From the NCBI RefSeq assembly GCF_000744255.1, contig NZ_JQLO01000001.1, forward strand, positions 62,001 to 126,000: a stretch of 64,000 nucleotides of DNA. Reading direction: 5' to 3'. Of this stretch, positions 42,508 to 52,152 are shown piece after piece. The notes beneath the pieces are model-generated. The model saw only the letters and a list, made by a program, of their open reading frames with translations. It had not been told where the DNA came from and ran no database searches. This DNA comes from Carnobacterium divergens DSM 20623. Its GTDB lineage: Bacteria > Bacillota > Bacilli > Lactobacillales > Carnobacteriaceae. Position numbers and translations under genes: made by a program. How positions within the stretch are numbered: position 1 is the stretch's first letter; every line of letters begins with the position of its first letter.

Positions 42508-43350
42508 ATGAGTCATACGATTATTTTTATGGATGTAGATGGGACGCTTTGTGATGATACCGGACGTGTACCAGAATCAGCCGCAATGGCGATTAAAGCA
42601 GCAAGAAAGAATGGACATTTGGTCTATTTATGTACAGGACGTTCAAAATCAGAGCTTAATGAAGAGATCATGTCGATTGGCTTTGATGGCTTAATAGGAG
42701 CTGGCGGAGGATATGTTGAAAGCAATGGTGAAGTTCTAAGTCATTTAAAATTTGAAAAAGAGACAATGTTAGATTTAATTGATTTTTTAGATGAAAATGG
42801 TGTGGCGTATTATTTAGAATCAAATGATGGATTATTTTCTAGTAAAAACTGTGTATCAACAATGAATGAAATTGTCTTTTCGGACATAGATCAAGCAAGT
42901 GAGGATTATCAAAGTTTAAGATCAACCTTAGATGTCTTTTGTAGTTATTTGACTGAAAAAAATGATTCTATCGATTATTCTACTATTAATAAAGTTTCCT
43001 TTATCAACAACCAAGTTCCTTTTGGAGTGGTTCAAGAAAAATTTGGTACTGAATTTAATGTGATGCGAAGTACGGTTCCAGTTTTTGGAAAAAACAGTGG
43101 CGAAATCGTCTTGAAAGGAATTCACAAAGGCGTTGCCATTACTCAATTGCTTGAACACCTTAATGAAGAGGTTTCAAGAACCATGGCGTATGGCGATGCT
43201 CATAATGATATTGAGATGTTTGAGTTGGTAAATGTTGGAGTAGCAATGGGAAATGCTAGCGAAGATTTGAAAAAAATTGCGGATGATTTAACGACAGCTC
43301 ATAATCAAGATGGTATCTATCAAAGTTTTAAAAAATATCAATTAATTTAA
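42508..43350 (+). CDS. Cof-type HAD-IIB family phosphatase
   Basis: 280 residues. Motif I DVDGTLCDD, motif II CTGRSKSEL, Lys in the motif III region, and motif IV GDAHNDIEMFELVNVGVAMGNA are complete. Probably a sugar-phosphate phosphatase. GGGGAGAC precedes the ATG. It is linked to the GH4 phospho-glucosidase by an almost identical promoter/operator, which hints at a shared carbohydrate signal although the two genes are 23 kb apart. Confidence 0.87.
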   Translation: MSHTIIFMDVDGTLCDDTGRVPESAAMAIKAARKNGHLVYLCTGRSKSELNEEIMSIGFDGLIGAGGGYVESNGEVLSHLKFEKETMLDLIDFLDENGVAYYLESNDGLFSSKNCVSTMNEIVFSDIDQASEDYQSLRSTLDVFCSYLTEKNDSIDYSTINKVSFINNQVPFGVVQEKFGTEFNVMRSTVPVFGKNSGEIVLKGIHKGVAITQLLEHLNEEVSRTMAYGDAHNDIEMFELVNVGVAMGNASEDLKKIADDLTTAHNQDGIYQSFKKYQLI

Positions 43351-43361
43351 GGAATGAAGAT

Positions 43362-43394
43362 GGCCCCTTAGAGTTTTATAAGGGGTATTTTTTT
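43362..43394 (+). terminator. Terminator after the HAD gene
   Basis: CCCCTTA pairs with TAAGGGG, followed by TATTTTTTTA. Confidence 0.85.
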
Positions 43395-43522
43395 ATTTCT
43401 TTTTTATTAGTTTTAATTGGTATAATTGTGAATGATTAAATATACTTTTTTATAAATAGAATTAAGTAATAATTAAAGGGATATCTTTAGACAACATTAT
43501 AACATTATGTTAATATTCATTT

Positions 43523-43536
43523 TGTAAGCGGAAACA
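43523..43536 (+). promoter_or_regulatory. cre (CcpA) site before the first LPMO gene
   Basis: TGTAAGCGGAAACA matches the cre consensus TGWAANCGNTNWCA at all positions but one and lies 27 bases before the start codon. Confidence 0.7.
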
Positions 43537-43562
43537 AAAAATAAGGATGAGGAGATGTTCTA

Positions 43563-44150
43563 ATGAAGAATCGGTTAATAAAATTTATTTTGGTGGCAGC
43601 GTTAGTTGTTGGAGGATTAGGTGTTTTCACAGCTTCAGCATCGGCACATGGATATGTATCATCACCAGGCAGTCGTGCCTATAAAGGCAGTAACTTAGGT
43701 GGCAATTTAAACACAAATGTTGGACAAGCTCAATGGGAACCACAAAGTATTGAAACATTAAAAAATACCTTTATTTCAGGTAAGCTAGCAAGTGCTGGTT
43801 TAACTCAATTTGCACCATTAGATGAACAAACTGCAACCAGATGGCATAAAACAGACATTAAAACAGGCGTTCAACCTATTACGTGGACATTAACAGCAAA
43901 ACACAGCACAACTAATTGGAAATACTTTATGACAAAAGAAGGCTGGAACCCAAATCAACCATTAGACATTAAAAACTTTGATTTAATTGGTCAAGTGAAT
44001 GATAATGGTGCGATTCCGACTTCACCAACTACCCACAATGTAACCATTCCAGCAAATCGCACAGGCTATCATGTAATCTATGCAGTTTGGACAATCAATG
44101 ATACAGCAAATGCATTTTATCAAGCAATTGATGTGAATGTAGTAAAATAA
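43563..44150 (+). CDS. Lytic polysaccharide monooxygenase, AA10 (chitin-active type)
   Basis: 195 residues. Signal peptide 1-28 ends SASA, so the mature protein begins with His29 (HGYVSSPGSR). His29 and His114 (TAKHSTTNW) form the copper histidine brace. The domain is single, without a carbohydrate-binding module. YVSSPGSRAY, EPQSIE, TGVQPITW and the tail FYQAIDVNVV are standard AA10 text. Copper-dependent oxidative cleavage of chitin (or cellulose) outside the cell. AGGATGAGGAG precedes the ATG. A near-consensus cre site lies upstream. A paralogue follows. Confidence 0.93.
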   Translation: MKNRLIKFILVAALVVGGLGVFTASASAHGYVSSPGSRAYKGSNLGGNLNTNVGQAQWEPQSIETLKNTFISGKLASAGLTQFAPLDEQTATRWHKTDIKTGVQPITWTLTAKHSTTNWKYFMTKEGWNPNQPLDIKNFDLIGQVNDNGAIPTSPTTHNVTIPANRTGYHVIYAVWTINDTANAFYQAIDVNVVK

Positions 44151-44163
44151 ATAAATCAATCAA

Positions 44164-44194
44164 TGCCATCTCTTAATTAGAGATGGTTTTTTTT
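44164..44194 (+). terminator. Terminator after the first LPMO gene
   Basis: CCATCTCT pairs with AGAGATGG around TAATT and runs into eight T. Confidence 0.92.
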
Positions 44195-44529
44195 ATTTAA
44201 GAATAGAAAAGAAATATAGTTCAGAAGAAATGTTTTTTAATCTGAATTTAATTTATGTGTTGTTGTTATATAAAAATTGGTATTTTTATTTCTGTATTAA
44301 GAAAAAAACAAATAGTATAAAAAGAGTTAGATAAATGATAAAATCCGTTAAAAAAAATGATACACAACTTCTGAAAAATAAAGAACAGTGGATTTAGAAA
44401 AAATTGGTCTAATGATAATAAAAAATAAGTATCAAATAAAAAATAAAAATAATTTAATTTTTATAATTATAAAAATGTAGGTATGCTATTCTTAAAAAGT
44501 AACAAAATAGAATAAAAGGAGAAGTGATT
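44195..44529. other. AT-rich leader of the second LPMO gene
   Basis: About 335 bases with no supported gene. Contains a perfect 18-bp palindrome TTTTTATAATTATAAAAA (44458-44475) and an extended -10-like TGCTATTCT shortly after. No cre site comparable to that of the first LPMO was found. Confidence 0.5.
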
Positions 44530-45117
44530 ATGAAAAAGAATCTATTAAAATTTGTTTTAACGGTTACATTGGTATTAGGAGGAGTTGCAGCATACGCATC
44601 AACAGCTTCAGCACATGGATATGTTTCTTCACCTGCAAGTCGCGTTTTTAAAGGAACTGAACTAGGTGGAAAGTTAAACGAAAATATTGGCGATGCGGCA
44701 TATGAACCACAAAGTATTGAAACCTTCAAAGACACTTTTGTGACTGGTAAATTAGCAAATGCAGGAATTTCTCGTTTTTCATTATTAGATGAACAAACAG
44801 CTGAAAGATGGAACAAAACAGATATTAAAACAGGAGTTCAACCTTTTACTTGGCATTTAACAGCTCCACATTCAACAACGACTTGGGATTATTACATGAC
44901 AAAACAAGGTTGGGACCCAAATCAACCATTAGATATTAAAAACTTTGAATTAGTAACACAACAAGATGATCATCATGCTATTCCAGTTGAAAATCCTACA
45001 CAACTTGTAACGATTCCAGCTGATCGTTCTGGATATCATGTTATTTTAGCAGTTTGGAATATTTTTGATACACCAAATGCATTTTACCAAGCAATTGATG
45101 TAAATGTAGTCAAATAA
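44530..45117 (+). CDS. Second AA10 lytic polysaccharide monooxygenase
   Basis: 195 residues from the ATG at 44530 (AGGAG eight bases upstream; an earlier in-frame ATG is too close). Same plan as the preceding gene: signal peptide 1-28, mature His29, second brace residue His114 (TAPHSTTTW), ending FYQAIDVNVVK. By eye the two mature proteins are about two thirds identical, so this is a tandem duplication that has diverged. Own leader and terminator show it is separately transcribed. Secreted, copper-dependent. Confidence 0.93.
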   Translation: MKKNLLKFVLTVTLVLGGVAAYASTASAHGYVSSPASRVFKGTELGGKLNENIGDAAYEPQSIETFKDTFVTGKLANAGISRFSLLDEQTAERWNKTDIKTGVQPFTWHLTAPHSTTTWDYYMTKQGWDPNQPLDIKNFELVTQQDDHHAIPVENPTQLVTIPADRSGYHVILAVWNIFDTPNAFYQAIDVNVVK

Positions 45118-45123
45118 ATAAAA

Positions 45124-45163
45124 AAAGAGCGCCTAATTCAAAAAAATTAGGTGCTCCTTTTTT
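45124..45163. terminator. Terminator between LPMO 2 and the nucleoside phosphorylase
   Basis: GAGCGCCTAATT pairs with AATTAGGTGCTC (one mismatch), A-run before and T-run after; can serve both strands. Confidence 0.88.
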
Positions 45164-45184
45164 ATTTATTTCCTGGGAAATGAG

Positions 45185-45925
45185 CTACATTAAACAAGCT
45201 TTTAAAACCAGTTCAGCAGCATTTTGATGAAGAATTTCATAGTCTGTATCTTCTATTTTTTCAAGATTCATACGACTAAGATGTACCACTAAACAATTAG
45301 CAGCAGGAATTTGATAGAGAGAGGCTAATAAATAAAGCACAGCCGTTTCCATATCGCAGTTTAACACATGACGCTCTTGCCAGTAAGACATGAAAGCAGA
45401 ATCTACTTTGGGTCCATTAGAAAGTTGAGGGTCTCTCCCTTGACCTAAATAATAAGATTGCGTGGTCATACCTAATCCAACATGACTAGTAAAGCCTTCT
45501 TTTATTGCTTTTTCAGTTAGTTTTGCTAATAAAATTGGATCAGCAGTTGCAGGATAAGTATCAGGTGCATAGTTGGCTAGCATTCCTTTGTCTCGGACCA
45601 TCCCATGGTTAAACATTAAATCACCAGCTTGAATGTCGTTACTCCAAGCACCACATCCTCCTAAACGAACAAATTGTTTAGCACCACTTTGAATCAACTC
45701 AATTACAGCAATTTCAGTCGATCCAACTCCCATTCCAGTAGAACAAATGGAAACTCTTTTGCCCTTCCATAAGCCACTGACTAAAGTGAGTTCTCGATTT
45801 TGAGAGACGATTCGTGTCTGTTCCCAATTCTGAGAGATGAGTGCCACGCGAGCGGGGTCTCCTACTAAAAGAGTAAGCTCACCGAGATCATCGGAAGTGA
45901 CGGTTTTTAAATGAGTGGTATTCAT
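45185..45925 (-). CDS. Nucleoside phosphorylase (uridine phosphorylase-like, PNP/UDP family 1)
   Basis: 246 residues. Phosphorolysis of nucleosides to base and ribose-1-phosphate. LLVGDPARVALIS and the phosphate-binding Arg, STGMGVGSTEI, RLGGCGAW, and the ribose-binding CDMETAVLYLLA are all intact. Uridine phosphorylase-like features outweigh purine ones, but substrate specificity within the family is hard to read. GGAGGATATCT precedes the ATG. Monocistronic. Confidence 0.85.
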   Translation of the reverse strand: MNTTHLKTVTSDDLGELTLLVGDPARVALISQNWEQTRIVSQNRELTLVSGLWKGKRVSICSTGMGVGSTEIAVIELIQSGAKQFVRLGGCGAWSNDIQAGDLMFNHGMVRDKGMLANYAPDTYPATADPILLAKLTEKAIKEGFTSHVGLGMTTQSYYLGQGRDPQLSNGPKVDSAFMSYWQERHVLNCDMETAVLYLLASLYQIPAANCLVVHLSRMNLEKIEDTDYEILHQNAAELVLKACLM

Positions 45926-46189
45926 AGATATCCTCCAATTTTAGTATGATTAAAGAAATCAAACATATGATAAATTCCTACCTATTCTAACAAAAGTAAG
46001 GACTATTAGCAAAAAAGCACTAATTGTATTATTTCTTAATCTTATATGAAGTAATAATTCATGATGTTTTCGTGAAAAAACCTTCATTCACTTGTATTTA
46101 TGATCTAAGAACATTAAAATAAAAGGGTTAATAGAAATTTATTTTTGCACAAACTTAGTTAAAACAACAAATTGAAAAGAGGAGAAGAC

Positions 46190-49100
46190 ATGAGAAAGCA
46201 AAAAACAATGGATGGGAATACGGCAGCGGCCTATATTTCATATGCGTTCACTGAAGTTGCAGCGATTTACCCAATTACCCCCAGTTCAACAATGGCCGAA
46301 TTAGTGGATCAATGGTCATCAGATGGCAAGAAAAATTTATTTGGGCAAGAAGTGAAAGTCGTTGAAATGCAATCAGAAGCAGGCGCGGCAGGAGTTGTTC
46401 ATGGGTCGTTAAAAACCGGAACGTTAACCTCGACTTACACAGCTTCACAAGGCTTGCTGTTGATGATTCCCAATATGTATAAAATCGCAGGCGAATTGTT
46501 GCCAACTGTTTTTCACGTTGCCAGTCGCGCAGTCACAACGAATGCGCTAAATATTTTTGGCGATCATAGTGACGTAATGGCAGCTCGCCAAACCGGTTTT
46601 GCCATGCTTTGTGAAGGCAGTGTTCAAGAAGTGATGGATTTATCAGCTGTTGCACATTTAGCAACACTAGAAAGTTCATTACCCTTTGTAAACTTTTTTG
46701 ATGGCTTTCGTACAAGTCATGAGATTCAAAAAATCGATGTCTTAGAATACGATGAATTAAAAGGTCTTATGAACAAAGACGCTCTGACAGTCTTTCGTCA
46801 TAATGGGATGAATCCAAATCATCCAACGGTTAGCGGAACAAACCAAAATCCTGATATTCATTTTCAACAAAGAGAAACGATTAATAGTCATTATGAAACT
46901 GTTCCAACGATCGTGAAACACTACATGGATGAAATCAACCAGTTGCGAGGAACGAATTATGATTTGGTGAATTATTATGGGCATGCTGAAGCAACAGAAG
47001 TTCTTGTTGCAATGGGCTCTGTGACGCCGGTTATTGAAGAAGTTGTGGACTATTTAAATAGTCAAGGCAAGCAAGTGGGCTTGATGAATATTCGCTTGTA
47101 TCGTCCATTTCCAGTTGCAAGCTTTATTGAGCAGTTGCCAAAAACAGTCGAAAGAATTGCTGTTTTAGATCGTACAAAAGAACCAGGAGCAGGTGGAGAG
47201 CCACTTTTATTAGATGTTCAAAGTGCCCTTTATGATTCAGCGATACGTCCAAAAGTAATTGGTGGACGATATGGTCTAGGATCAAAAGACGTGACGTCAA
47301 GCGATATTTTAGGAATTTTTGATCATTTAAGTCAAGATAAAACGTCATTGAAACCGAGATTTACAGTTGGAATTGTGGATGATGTGACGCATTTATCCTT
47401 GCCTAAAGGGGAAAAAATTGATTTAACACCAGCTGGAACGTATCAAGCAAAATTCTGGGGCTTTGGTAGTGATGGAACGGTGGGAGCGAATAAATCAGCC
47501 ATCAAATTGATTGGGGATCATACTGATTTGTATGCACAAGGGTACTTTTCCTATGATTCTAAAAAGTCTGGCGGATTGACCGTTTCCCATTTACGCTTTG
47601 GTCAAGAGCCAATCAAATCAAGCTTTTTAATTGAAACAGCTGATTTTGTTGCCTGCCATACTGCGGCGTATTTAAATCAATACGATCTAGTTAAAGGCTT
47701 GAAAAAAGGCGGTATTTTCTTGTTAAATACAGCTTGGGACGAAGAGCAACTTAGCAAAATGCTGCCAACTAAATTAAAGAAATACCTAATTGAAAATGAT
47801 ATCCAATTTTATACAATTAATGCGGTTAAGTTAGCGAATGAAGTTGGATTAGGCCGACGGATCAATACAATTATGCAAACTGCTTTTTTCAAGGTAACAG
47901 AAATTATGCCGTTTGAGGAAGTCGTGAATTTGATGAAGGCTGATGCAATGGCGGTTTATGGAAAAAAATCCATTAAAATTGCAGAGACCAACCAAAAGGC
48001 GATTGATGCAGCAGTCGAATTAGTTCATAAAGTGACGATTCCTGAAACATGGGCAACGGAAGAAGTTAGTGAAGAAGAGCGAGACACAAGTCATTTGCCA
48101 AAATTTGTTTTCAATATTTTAGAACCGATGAATCGTCAAGAAGGAGATTCTTTAACAGTTAAAAATTTAATCGATAACAAGATGACAAGTGGCGAAATCC
48201 CAGTTGGTATGGCTGCTTATGAAAAACGTGGGGTTGCTTTAGAAGTCCCAGAATGGATTCCTGAAAATTGTACCATGTGTAATGAATGTGCCTTTGTTTG
48301 TCCTCATGCAGCGATTCGTCCGTTTTTAGCAGATGAAGAAGAAATGGAAGAAGCACCAGCTGGCTATATTGTACGAGATATCCATGGAGCAGACGGACTG
48401 AACTATCGCATTCAAGTAGCAGTAGATGATTGTACAGGTTGTGGGTTATGTGTGGCCGCTTGTCCGGCTAAAGAAAAAGCCATTCAAATGCGTCCATATG
48501 AAGAACAAAAAGAGCAAGCTGTTAACTGGGCTTTCTCAATGACGTTAAAAGCAAAAGCAAACCCATTTAAGAAAAATACAGTTAGAGGATCACAATTTGA
48601 ACAACCGTTAATGGAATTTTCAGGCGCTTGTTCTGGTTGTGGTGAAACCCCTTATGTGAAATTGTTGACGCAATTATTTGGCGATCGAATGATGATTGCT
48701 AATGCAACAGGCTGTTCTTCTATTTGGGGAGGATCAAGTCCTGCAACTCCTTATACAACGAATAGTGAAGGTTGTGGCCCTGCGTGGTCAAACTCTTTAT
48801 TAGAAGACAATGCTGAATATGGTTACGGAATGCATTTAGCAAATCAATCAAGACGGGAAGGCATTGCCCTTAAAATGATTGAAGCCATTGAAGCGGGTAT
48901 TCCAAGTGATGGGTTAAAAGAAGCTTTTGAAAATTGGATGAATGGTATGCTTGAAGGTGAAGGGACTAAGGAACGTGCCAATGAGCTGTTATTTGCTCTG
49001 CTTCAAGAAAAAGAACAAGCGCCAATTTTGGAAGAGATTTATCAAGAGCGGAATCTTTTCATTAAACCGAGTCAATGGATGATTGGCGGCGACGGCTGGG

Positions 49101-49750
49101 CTTATGATATCGGCTTTGGCGGAATCGATCACGTTTTAGCAAGTGGCGAAGATGTAAATATGTTGGTGATGGATAACGAAGTTTACTCGAATACAGGCGG
49201 TCAAACATCAAAAGCAACCCCAACTTCTGCGATTGCAAAATTTGCAGCTAGTGGAAAGTACGCTTCTAAAAAAGATTTAGGGATGATGGCGATGAGTTAT
49301 GGGAATGTATACGTGGCACAAATCGCTTTAGGAGCGAACCAAGCTCAAACGATTAAAGCTTTTGAAGAAGCTGAAAAATTCCCAGGCCCATCATTGATTA
49401 TTGCATATACGCCGTGTATTGTTCATGGTTTAGTAGGCGGTATGGGCAACGCCTTGAAGGAAACGAAGGAAGCAGTCGATTCTGGCTATTGGTCATTGTA
49501 TCGCTTTAATCCGTTGTTAAGTGAAAAAGGGAAGATTCCGATGATTCTTGATTACAAAAAGCCTCAATTTGCGGATATGAAAGAATTTATGATGACACAA
49601 ACGCGCTTCTCATCTCTTTCAAAAGCCAATCCTAGCGTTGCGGAGCATTTATTTGAAAAAACGGTGGAAGATGCTAAAATACGTTTTTATAATTACGCTA
49701 GAATGACAGGTCAAGAAGAAAAAATTAGATCAAAACTCGAAAAAGAATAA
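46190..49750 (+). CDS. nifJ: Pyruvate:ferredoxin (flavodoxin) oxidoreductase
   Basis: 1186 residues from the ATG at 46190 (GAGGAG upstream), a single-chain PFOR. Domain order: pyruvate-binding PP-like domain at the N-terminus (DGNTAAAYISYAFTEVAAIYPITPSS), gamma domain (~410-600), two [4Fe-4S] clusters of the ferredoxin-like domain (CTMCNECAFVCPH and CTGCGLCVAACP), the proximal-cluster CSGCGETPY, and the TPP domain (GGDGWAYDIGFGGIDH, NATGCSSIWGGSSP). Converts pyruvate and CoA to acetyl-CoA, CO2 and reduced flavodoxin/ferredoxin under anoxic conditions; oxygen-sensitive. Monocistronic. Would feed pta. Confidence 0.96.
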   Translation: MRKQKTMDGNTAAAYISYAFTEVAAIYPITPSSTMAELVDQWSSDGKKNLFGQEVKVVEMQSEAGAAGVVHGSLKTGTLTSTYTASQGLLLMIPNMYKIAGELLPTVFHVASRAVTTNALNIFGDHSDVMAARQTGFAMLCEGSVQEVMDLSAVAHLATLESSLPFVNFFDGFRTSHEIQKIDVLEYDELKGLMNKDALTVFRHNGMNPNHPTVSGTNQNPDIHFQQRETINSHYETVPTIVKHYMDEINQLRGTNYDLVNYYGHAEATEVLVAMGSVTPVIEEVVDYLNSQGKQVGLMNIRLYRPFPVASFIEQLPKTVERIAVLDRTKEPGAGGEPLLLDVQSALYDSAIRPKVIGGRYGLGSKDVTSSDILGIFDHLSQDKTSLKPRFTVGIVDDVTHLSLPKGEKIDLTPAGTYQAKFWGFGSDGTVGANKSAIKLIGDHTDLYAQGYFSYDSKKSGGLTVSHLRFGQEPIKSSFLIETADFVACHTAAYLNQYDLVKGLKKGGIFLLNTAWDEEQLSKMLPTKLKKYLIENDIQFYTINAVKLANEVGLGRRINTIMQTAFFKVTEIMPFEEVVNLMKADAMAVYGKKSIKIAETNQKAIDAAVELVHKVTIPETWATEEVSEEERDTSHLPKFVFNILEPMNRQEGDSLTVKNLIDNKMTSGEIPVGMAAYEKRGVALEVPEWIPENCTMCNECAFVCPHAAIRPFLADEEEMEEAPAGYIVRDIHGADGLNYRIQVAVDDCTGCGLCVAACPAKEKAIQMRPYEEQKEQAVNWAFSMTLKAKANPFKKNTVRGSQFEQPLMEFSGACSGCGETPYVKLLTQLFGDRMMIANATGCSSIWGGSSPATPYTTNSEGCGPAWSNSLLEDNAEYGYGMHLANQSRREGIALKMIEAIEAGIPSDGLKEAFENWMNGMLEGEGTKERANELLFALLQEKEQAPILEEIYQERNLFIKPSQWMIGGDGWAYDIGFGGIDHVLASGEDVNMLVMDNEVYSNTGGQTSKATPTSAIAKFAASGKYASKKDLGMMAMSYGNVYVAQIALGANQAQTIKAFEEAEKFPGPSLIIAYTPCIVHGLVGGMGNALKETKEAVDSGYWSLYRFNPLLSEKGKIPMILDYKKPQFADMKEFMMTQTRFSSLSKANPSVAEHLFEKTVEDAKIRFYNYARMTGQEEKIRSKLEKE

Positions 49751-49756
49751 GAAGGA

Positions 49757-49791
49757 AAAGCTTCAAGTCTAAAAGATTTGAAGCTTTTTTA
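49757..49791 (+). terminator. PFOR terminator
   Basis: AAAGCTTCAAGTCT pairs with AGATTTGAAGCTTT (one mismatch), followed by a T-run. Confidence 0.9.
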
Positions 49792-49985
49792 TTGGGGTAC
49801 AATATAAGCGGAATCTTCATTATCAGAGATTATCTCCTATCCTTGAAAAAAATATGGTACAATAAAAATGGTCTTAAAGAAAATTTAATAAAATAACTAA
49901 CACGTCCTAGTAAAGTAATAGGATTTATTTTATTGATTCACGACGCAATGTGTTATTAGTTGCGAAAGAAAGAATGGTGTTTGAT

Positions 49986-50444
49986 ATGGAAAATGAATCC
50001 GCGAAACAGCTTTGGCAGAATTTTAAATTACAAAATCCAAACGTACCTGATACTTACTCTGTTTGGGCATTTGGCGACTCAAAAGAAATGGCCGATGAAC
50101 TTTCAGCATTGGTGCTTTCAGGGTTAAAAACAGCTACTTGTAGTGCGTTGCATGGTTATAAATTAGAAAACGAGCCGATTCCAAAAGCTGGTGATTATTC
50201 AGTTATTTTGGATGGAAATGGTGAAGCAATGGGGATTGTTCAAAATCGTAAAGTAACAATTTACTCTTTTGAAGAAGTTCCAGAAACCATCGCTTATGAA
50301 GAAGGGGAAGGCGATCGAACCTTAGCCTACTGGCGTGAAGAACATGAAGCATTTTTCAGACGTGCATACGCTGAAATGGATTGGGAGTTTAGCCCATCAA
50401 TGGAGATTGTGTGTGAACAATTTGAATTGGTTTATGCGGCTTAA
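49986..50444 (+). CDS. ASCH domain protein
   Basis: 152 residues from the ATG at 49986 (GGTG six bases upstream); an ATG at 49974 is an alternative with an equally weak site. YSVWAFGDSKEMADELSALVLSGLKTATCSA and the C-terminal Y/WREEHEAFFR are characteristic of ASCH, a PUA-like RNA-binding fold; some members are N4-acetylcytidine amidohydrolases or ribonucleases. Cytoplasmic. Followed 32 bases later by rpiA, possibly one transcript. Confidence 0.82.
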   Translation: MENESAKQLWQNFKLQNPNVPDTYSVWAFGDSKEMADELSALVLSGLKTATCSALHGYKLENEPIPKAGDYSVILDGNGEAMGIVQNRKVTIYSFEEVPETIAYEEGEGDRTLAYWREEHEAFFRRAYAEMDWEFSPSMEIVCEQFELVYAA

Positions 50445-50476
50445 AATAAATAGATAACTTTTAGGAGGAACGAGAC

Positions 50477-51148
50477 GTGAATTTAAAGCAAATGGTTGGA
50501 GAAAAAGCAGCTGAATACATCAAAGAGGGTATGGTAGTTGGATTAGGAACAGGGTCTACTGCTTACTACATGGTGGAAGCTTTAGGACGTAGAGTGAATG
50601 AAGGTTTGAATATTATTGGTGTAACGACGTCAACAAGAACGAAGGAACAGGCTGAAGGCTTAGGTATTCCACTGAAAAGTGTAGACGAAGTAGATGTGAT
50701 TGACATTACAATTGATGGAGCAGATGAAATCAGTCGTGACTTTCAAGGCATTAAAGGCGGCGGCGGTGCACTGTTATTTGAAAAAATCGTAGCAGATTAT
50801 TCTAAAAAAGTGATTTGGATTGTAGACGAAAGCAAAATGGTTGATGAATTAGGCGCGTTCCCCTTGCCAATCGAAGTCATGCCTTATGGAAGTCTTCAAT
50901 TATTTAAAATTTTTGAGGCAAAAGGCTATCAACCAGAATTTCGCTTAGATGAAGCTGGTGAAAAATATGTAACAGATGGCGGTCACTTATTGATTGATTT
51001 AAACATGAAAGAAATCAAGGAGCCACATGCCTTAGCAACATGGTTAGATGGCTTAACAGGCGTGGTAGAGCATGGCTTGTTTTTAGATCGTGTGAATACT
51101 GTCATTGTGGGTTATGAGAATGGTCCAGTTGTGAAAGAAGTGCGTTAA
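50477..51148 (+). CDS. rpiA: Ribose-5-phosphate isomerase A
   Basis: 223 residues from a GTG at 50477 with AGGAGG upstream. Interconverts ribose 5-phosphate and ribulose 5-phosphate in the pentose phosphate pathway. [26 protein letters not shown] with the catalytic Asp pair, [14 protein letters not shown] and ESKMV are the conserved motifs. Terminated by a very strong hairpin. Confidence 0.96.
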   Translation: MNLKQMVGEKAAEYIKEGMVVGLGTGSTAYYMVEALGRRVNEGLNIIGVTTSTRTKEQAEGLGIPLKSVDEVDVIDITIDGADEISRDFQGIKGGGGALLFEKIVADYSKKVIWIVDESKMVDELGAFPLPIEVMPYGSLQLFKIFEAKGYQPEFRLDEAGEKYVTDGGHLLIDLNMKEIKEPHALATWLDGLTGVVEHGLFLDRVNTVIVGYENGPVVKEVR

Positions 51149-51160
51149 TTCAACTAGTTA

Positions 51161-51211
51161 AAAGAGATTGACAAAAACGATTCATTAGTCGTTTTTGTCA
51201 ATCTCTTTTTT
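51161..51211 (+). terminator. rpiA terminator
   Basis: AGAGATTGACAAAAACGA pairs perfectly with TCGTTTTTGTCAATCTCT across 8 bases and ends in a T-run. Confidence 0.95.
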
Positions 51212-51355
51212 GAATCCACTTTTTATTAAATCTTGTGAAAAAAAACACAAAAAAGATTGTAATTTCAAAAAAATCAAGTAAAATAAGAAAGTATTAGAAC
51301 TTATAAATGATAAAATACGATTCAATTAATTAATCAGTAGGAGTGAAATGAAACG

Positions 51356-52114
51356 ATGTACACACCAGATGAAATTCTAGACATTACCATCCAAATGGGC
51401 AAAAAGAAAATTGCCAAACCATTATCAAGTAAGCTATTACTTGGATTTGTAGGAGGGGCGATGATTTCGTTAGGCTATTTAGCTTATATTCGGGTTGCCT
51501 CTTCAATGATTGAAGAATGGGGCAGTTTTGCAAGCTTTATTGGCGCTTGTGTTTTCCCAATCGGTTTGATTGTGATTCTTTTAGGTGGAGGCGAGTTGAT
51601 TACAGGAAATATGATGGCTGTTTCGGCTGCTTGGTTGGATAAAAAGGTAACAATGAAAGAATTGCTTATCAATTGGTTGACGATTACAGTAGCTAACATT
51701 GTTGGAGCACTTTTCGTAGCGTACTTTTTTGGTCATATCGTAGGCTTAACAAGTTCAGGTGCTTTTTTACATGAAACAGTCACTTTAGCTCAAGGGAAAG
51801 TTGCGGCTAGTCCGCTGCAAGCCTTTATTTCAGGAATCGGCTGTAATTGGTTTGTAGGATTAGCTTTATGGTTATGTTACGGTGCTAAAGATGCATCAGG
51901 TAAGATGTTAGGGATTTGGTTTCCTGTCATGACCTTTGTTGCGATTGGGTTTCAACATAGTGTGGCTAATTTGTTCGTGATTCCAGCTGCGATCTTTGAA
52001 GGTGGTGCAACTTGGAGTCAACTGATTCAAAATTTTGTTCCAGTTTATTTAGGCAATATTGTTGGTGGATCTGTATTTGTCTCAGCGTTATACTACAAAG
52101 CCTTAAAACATTAA
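51356..52114 (+). CDS. Formate/nitrite transporter (FNT) family channel
   Basis: 252 residues, six membrane helices. GGAMISLGYLAYI, GELITGNMM, the break motif GIGCNWFVGLALWL, and GFQHSVANLFVIP are FNT signatures; the central His is in GFQHSVAN. Exports or imports formate, nitrite or lactate-type anions as a homopentamer; YrhG/FocA-like. GGAGTG precedes the ATG. Formate handling would fit an anaerobic mixed-acid metabolism, but no pyruvate-formate lyase is in the window. Confidence 0.9.
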   Translation: MYTPDEILDITIQMGKKKIAKPLSSKLLLGFVGGAMISLGYLAYIRVASSMIEEWGSFASFIGACVFPIGLIVILLGGGELITGNMMAVSAAWLDKKVTMKELLINWLTITVANIVGALFVAYFFGHIVGLTSSGAFLHETVTLAQGKVAASPLQAFISGIGCNWFVGLALWLCYGAKDASGKMLGIWFPVMTFVAIGFQHSVANLFVIPAAIFEGGATWSQLIQNFVPVYLGNIVGGSVFVSALYYKALKH

Positions 52115-52115
52115 T

Positions 52116-52152
52116 AAAAAAACGAATTCCATTATTGGAATTCGTTTTTTTT
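52116..52152. terminator. Bidirectional terminator after the FNT gene
   Basis: AAACGAATTCC pairs with GGAATTCGTTT with A-run and T-run on the two sides; also closes the converging 68-aa gene. Confidence 0.93.

Noticed and set aside
46275-48356. Several minus-strand frames of 60-76 codons within the PFOR gene
   Set aside because: They are shadows of a long, fully conserved gene and lack ribosome binding sites.
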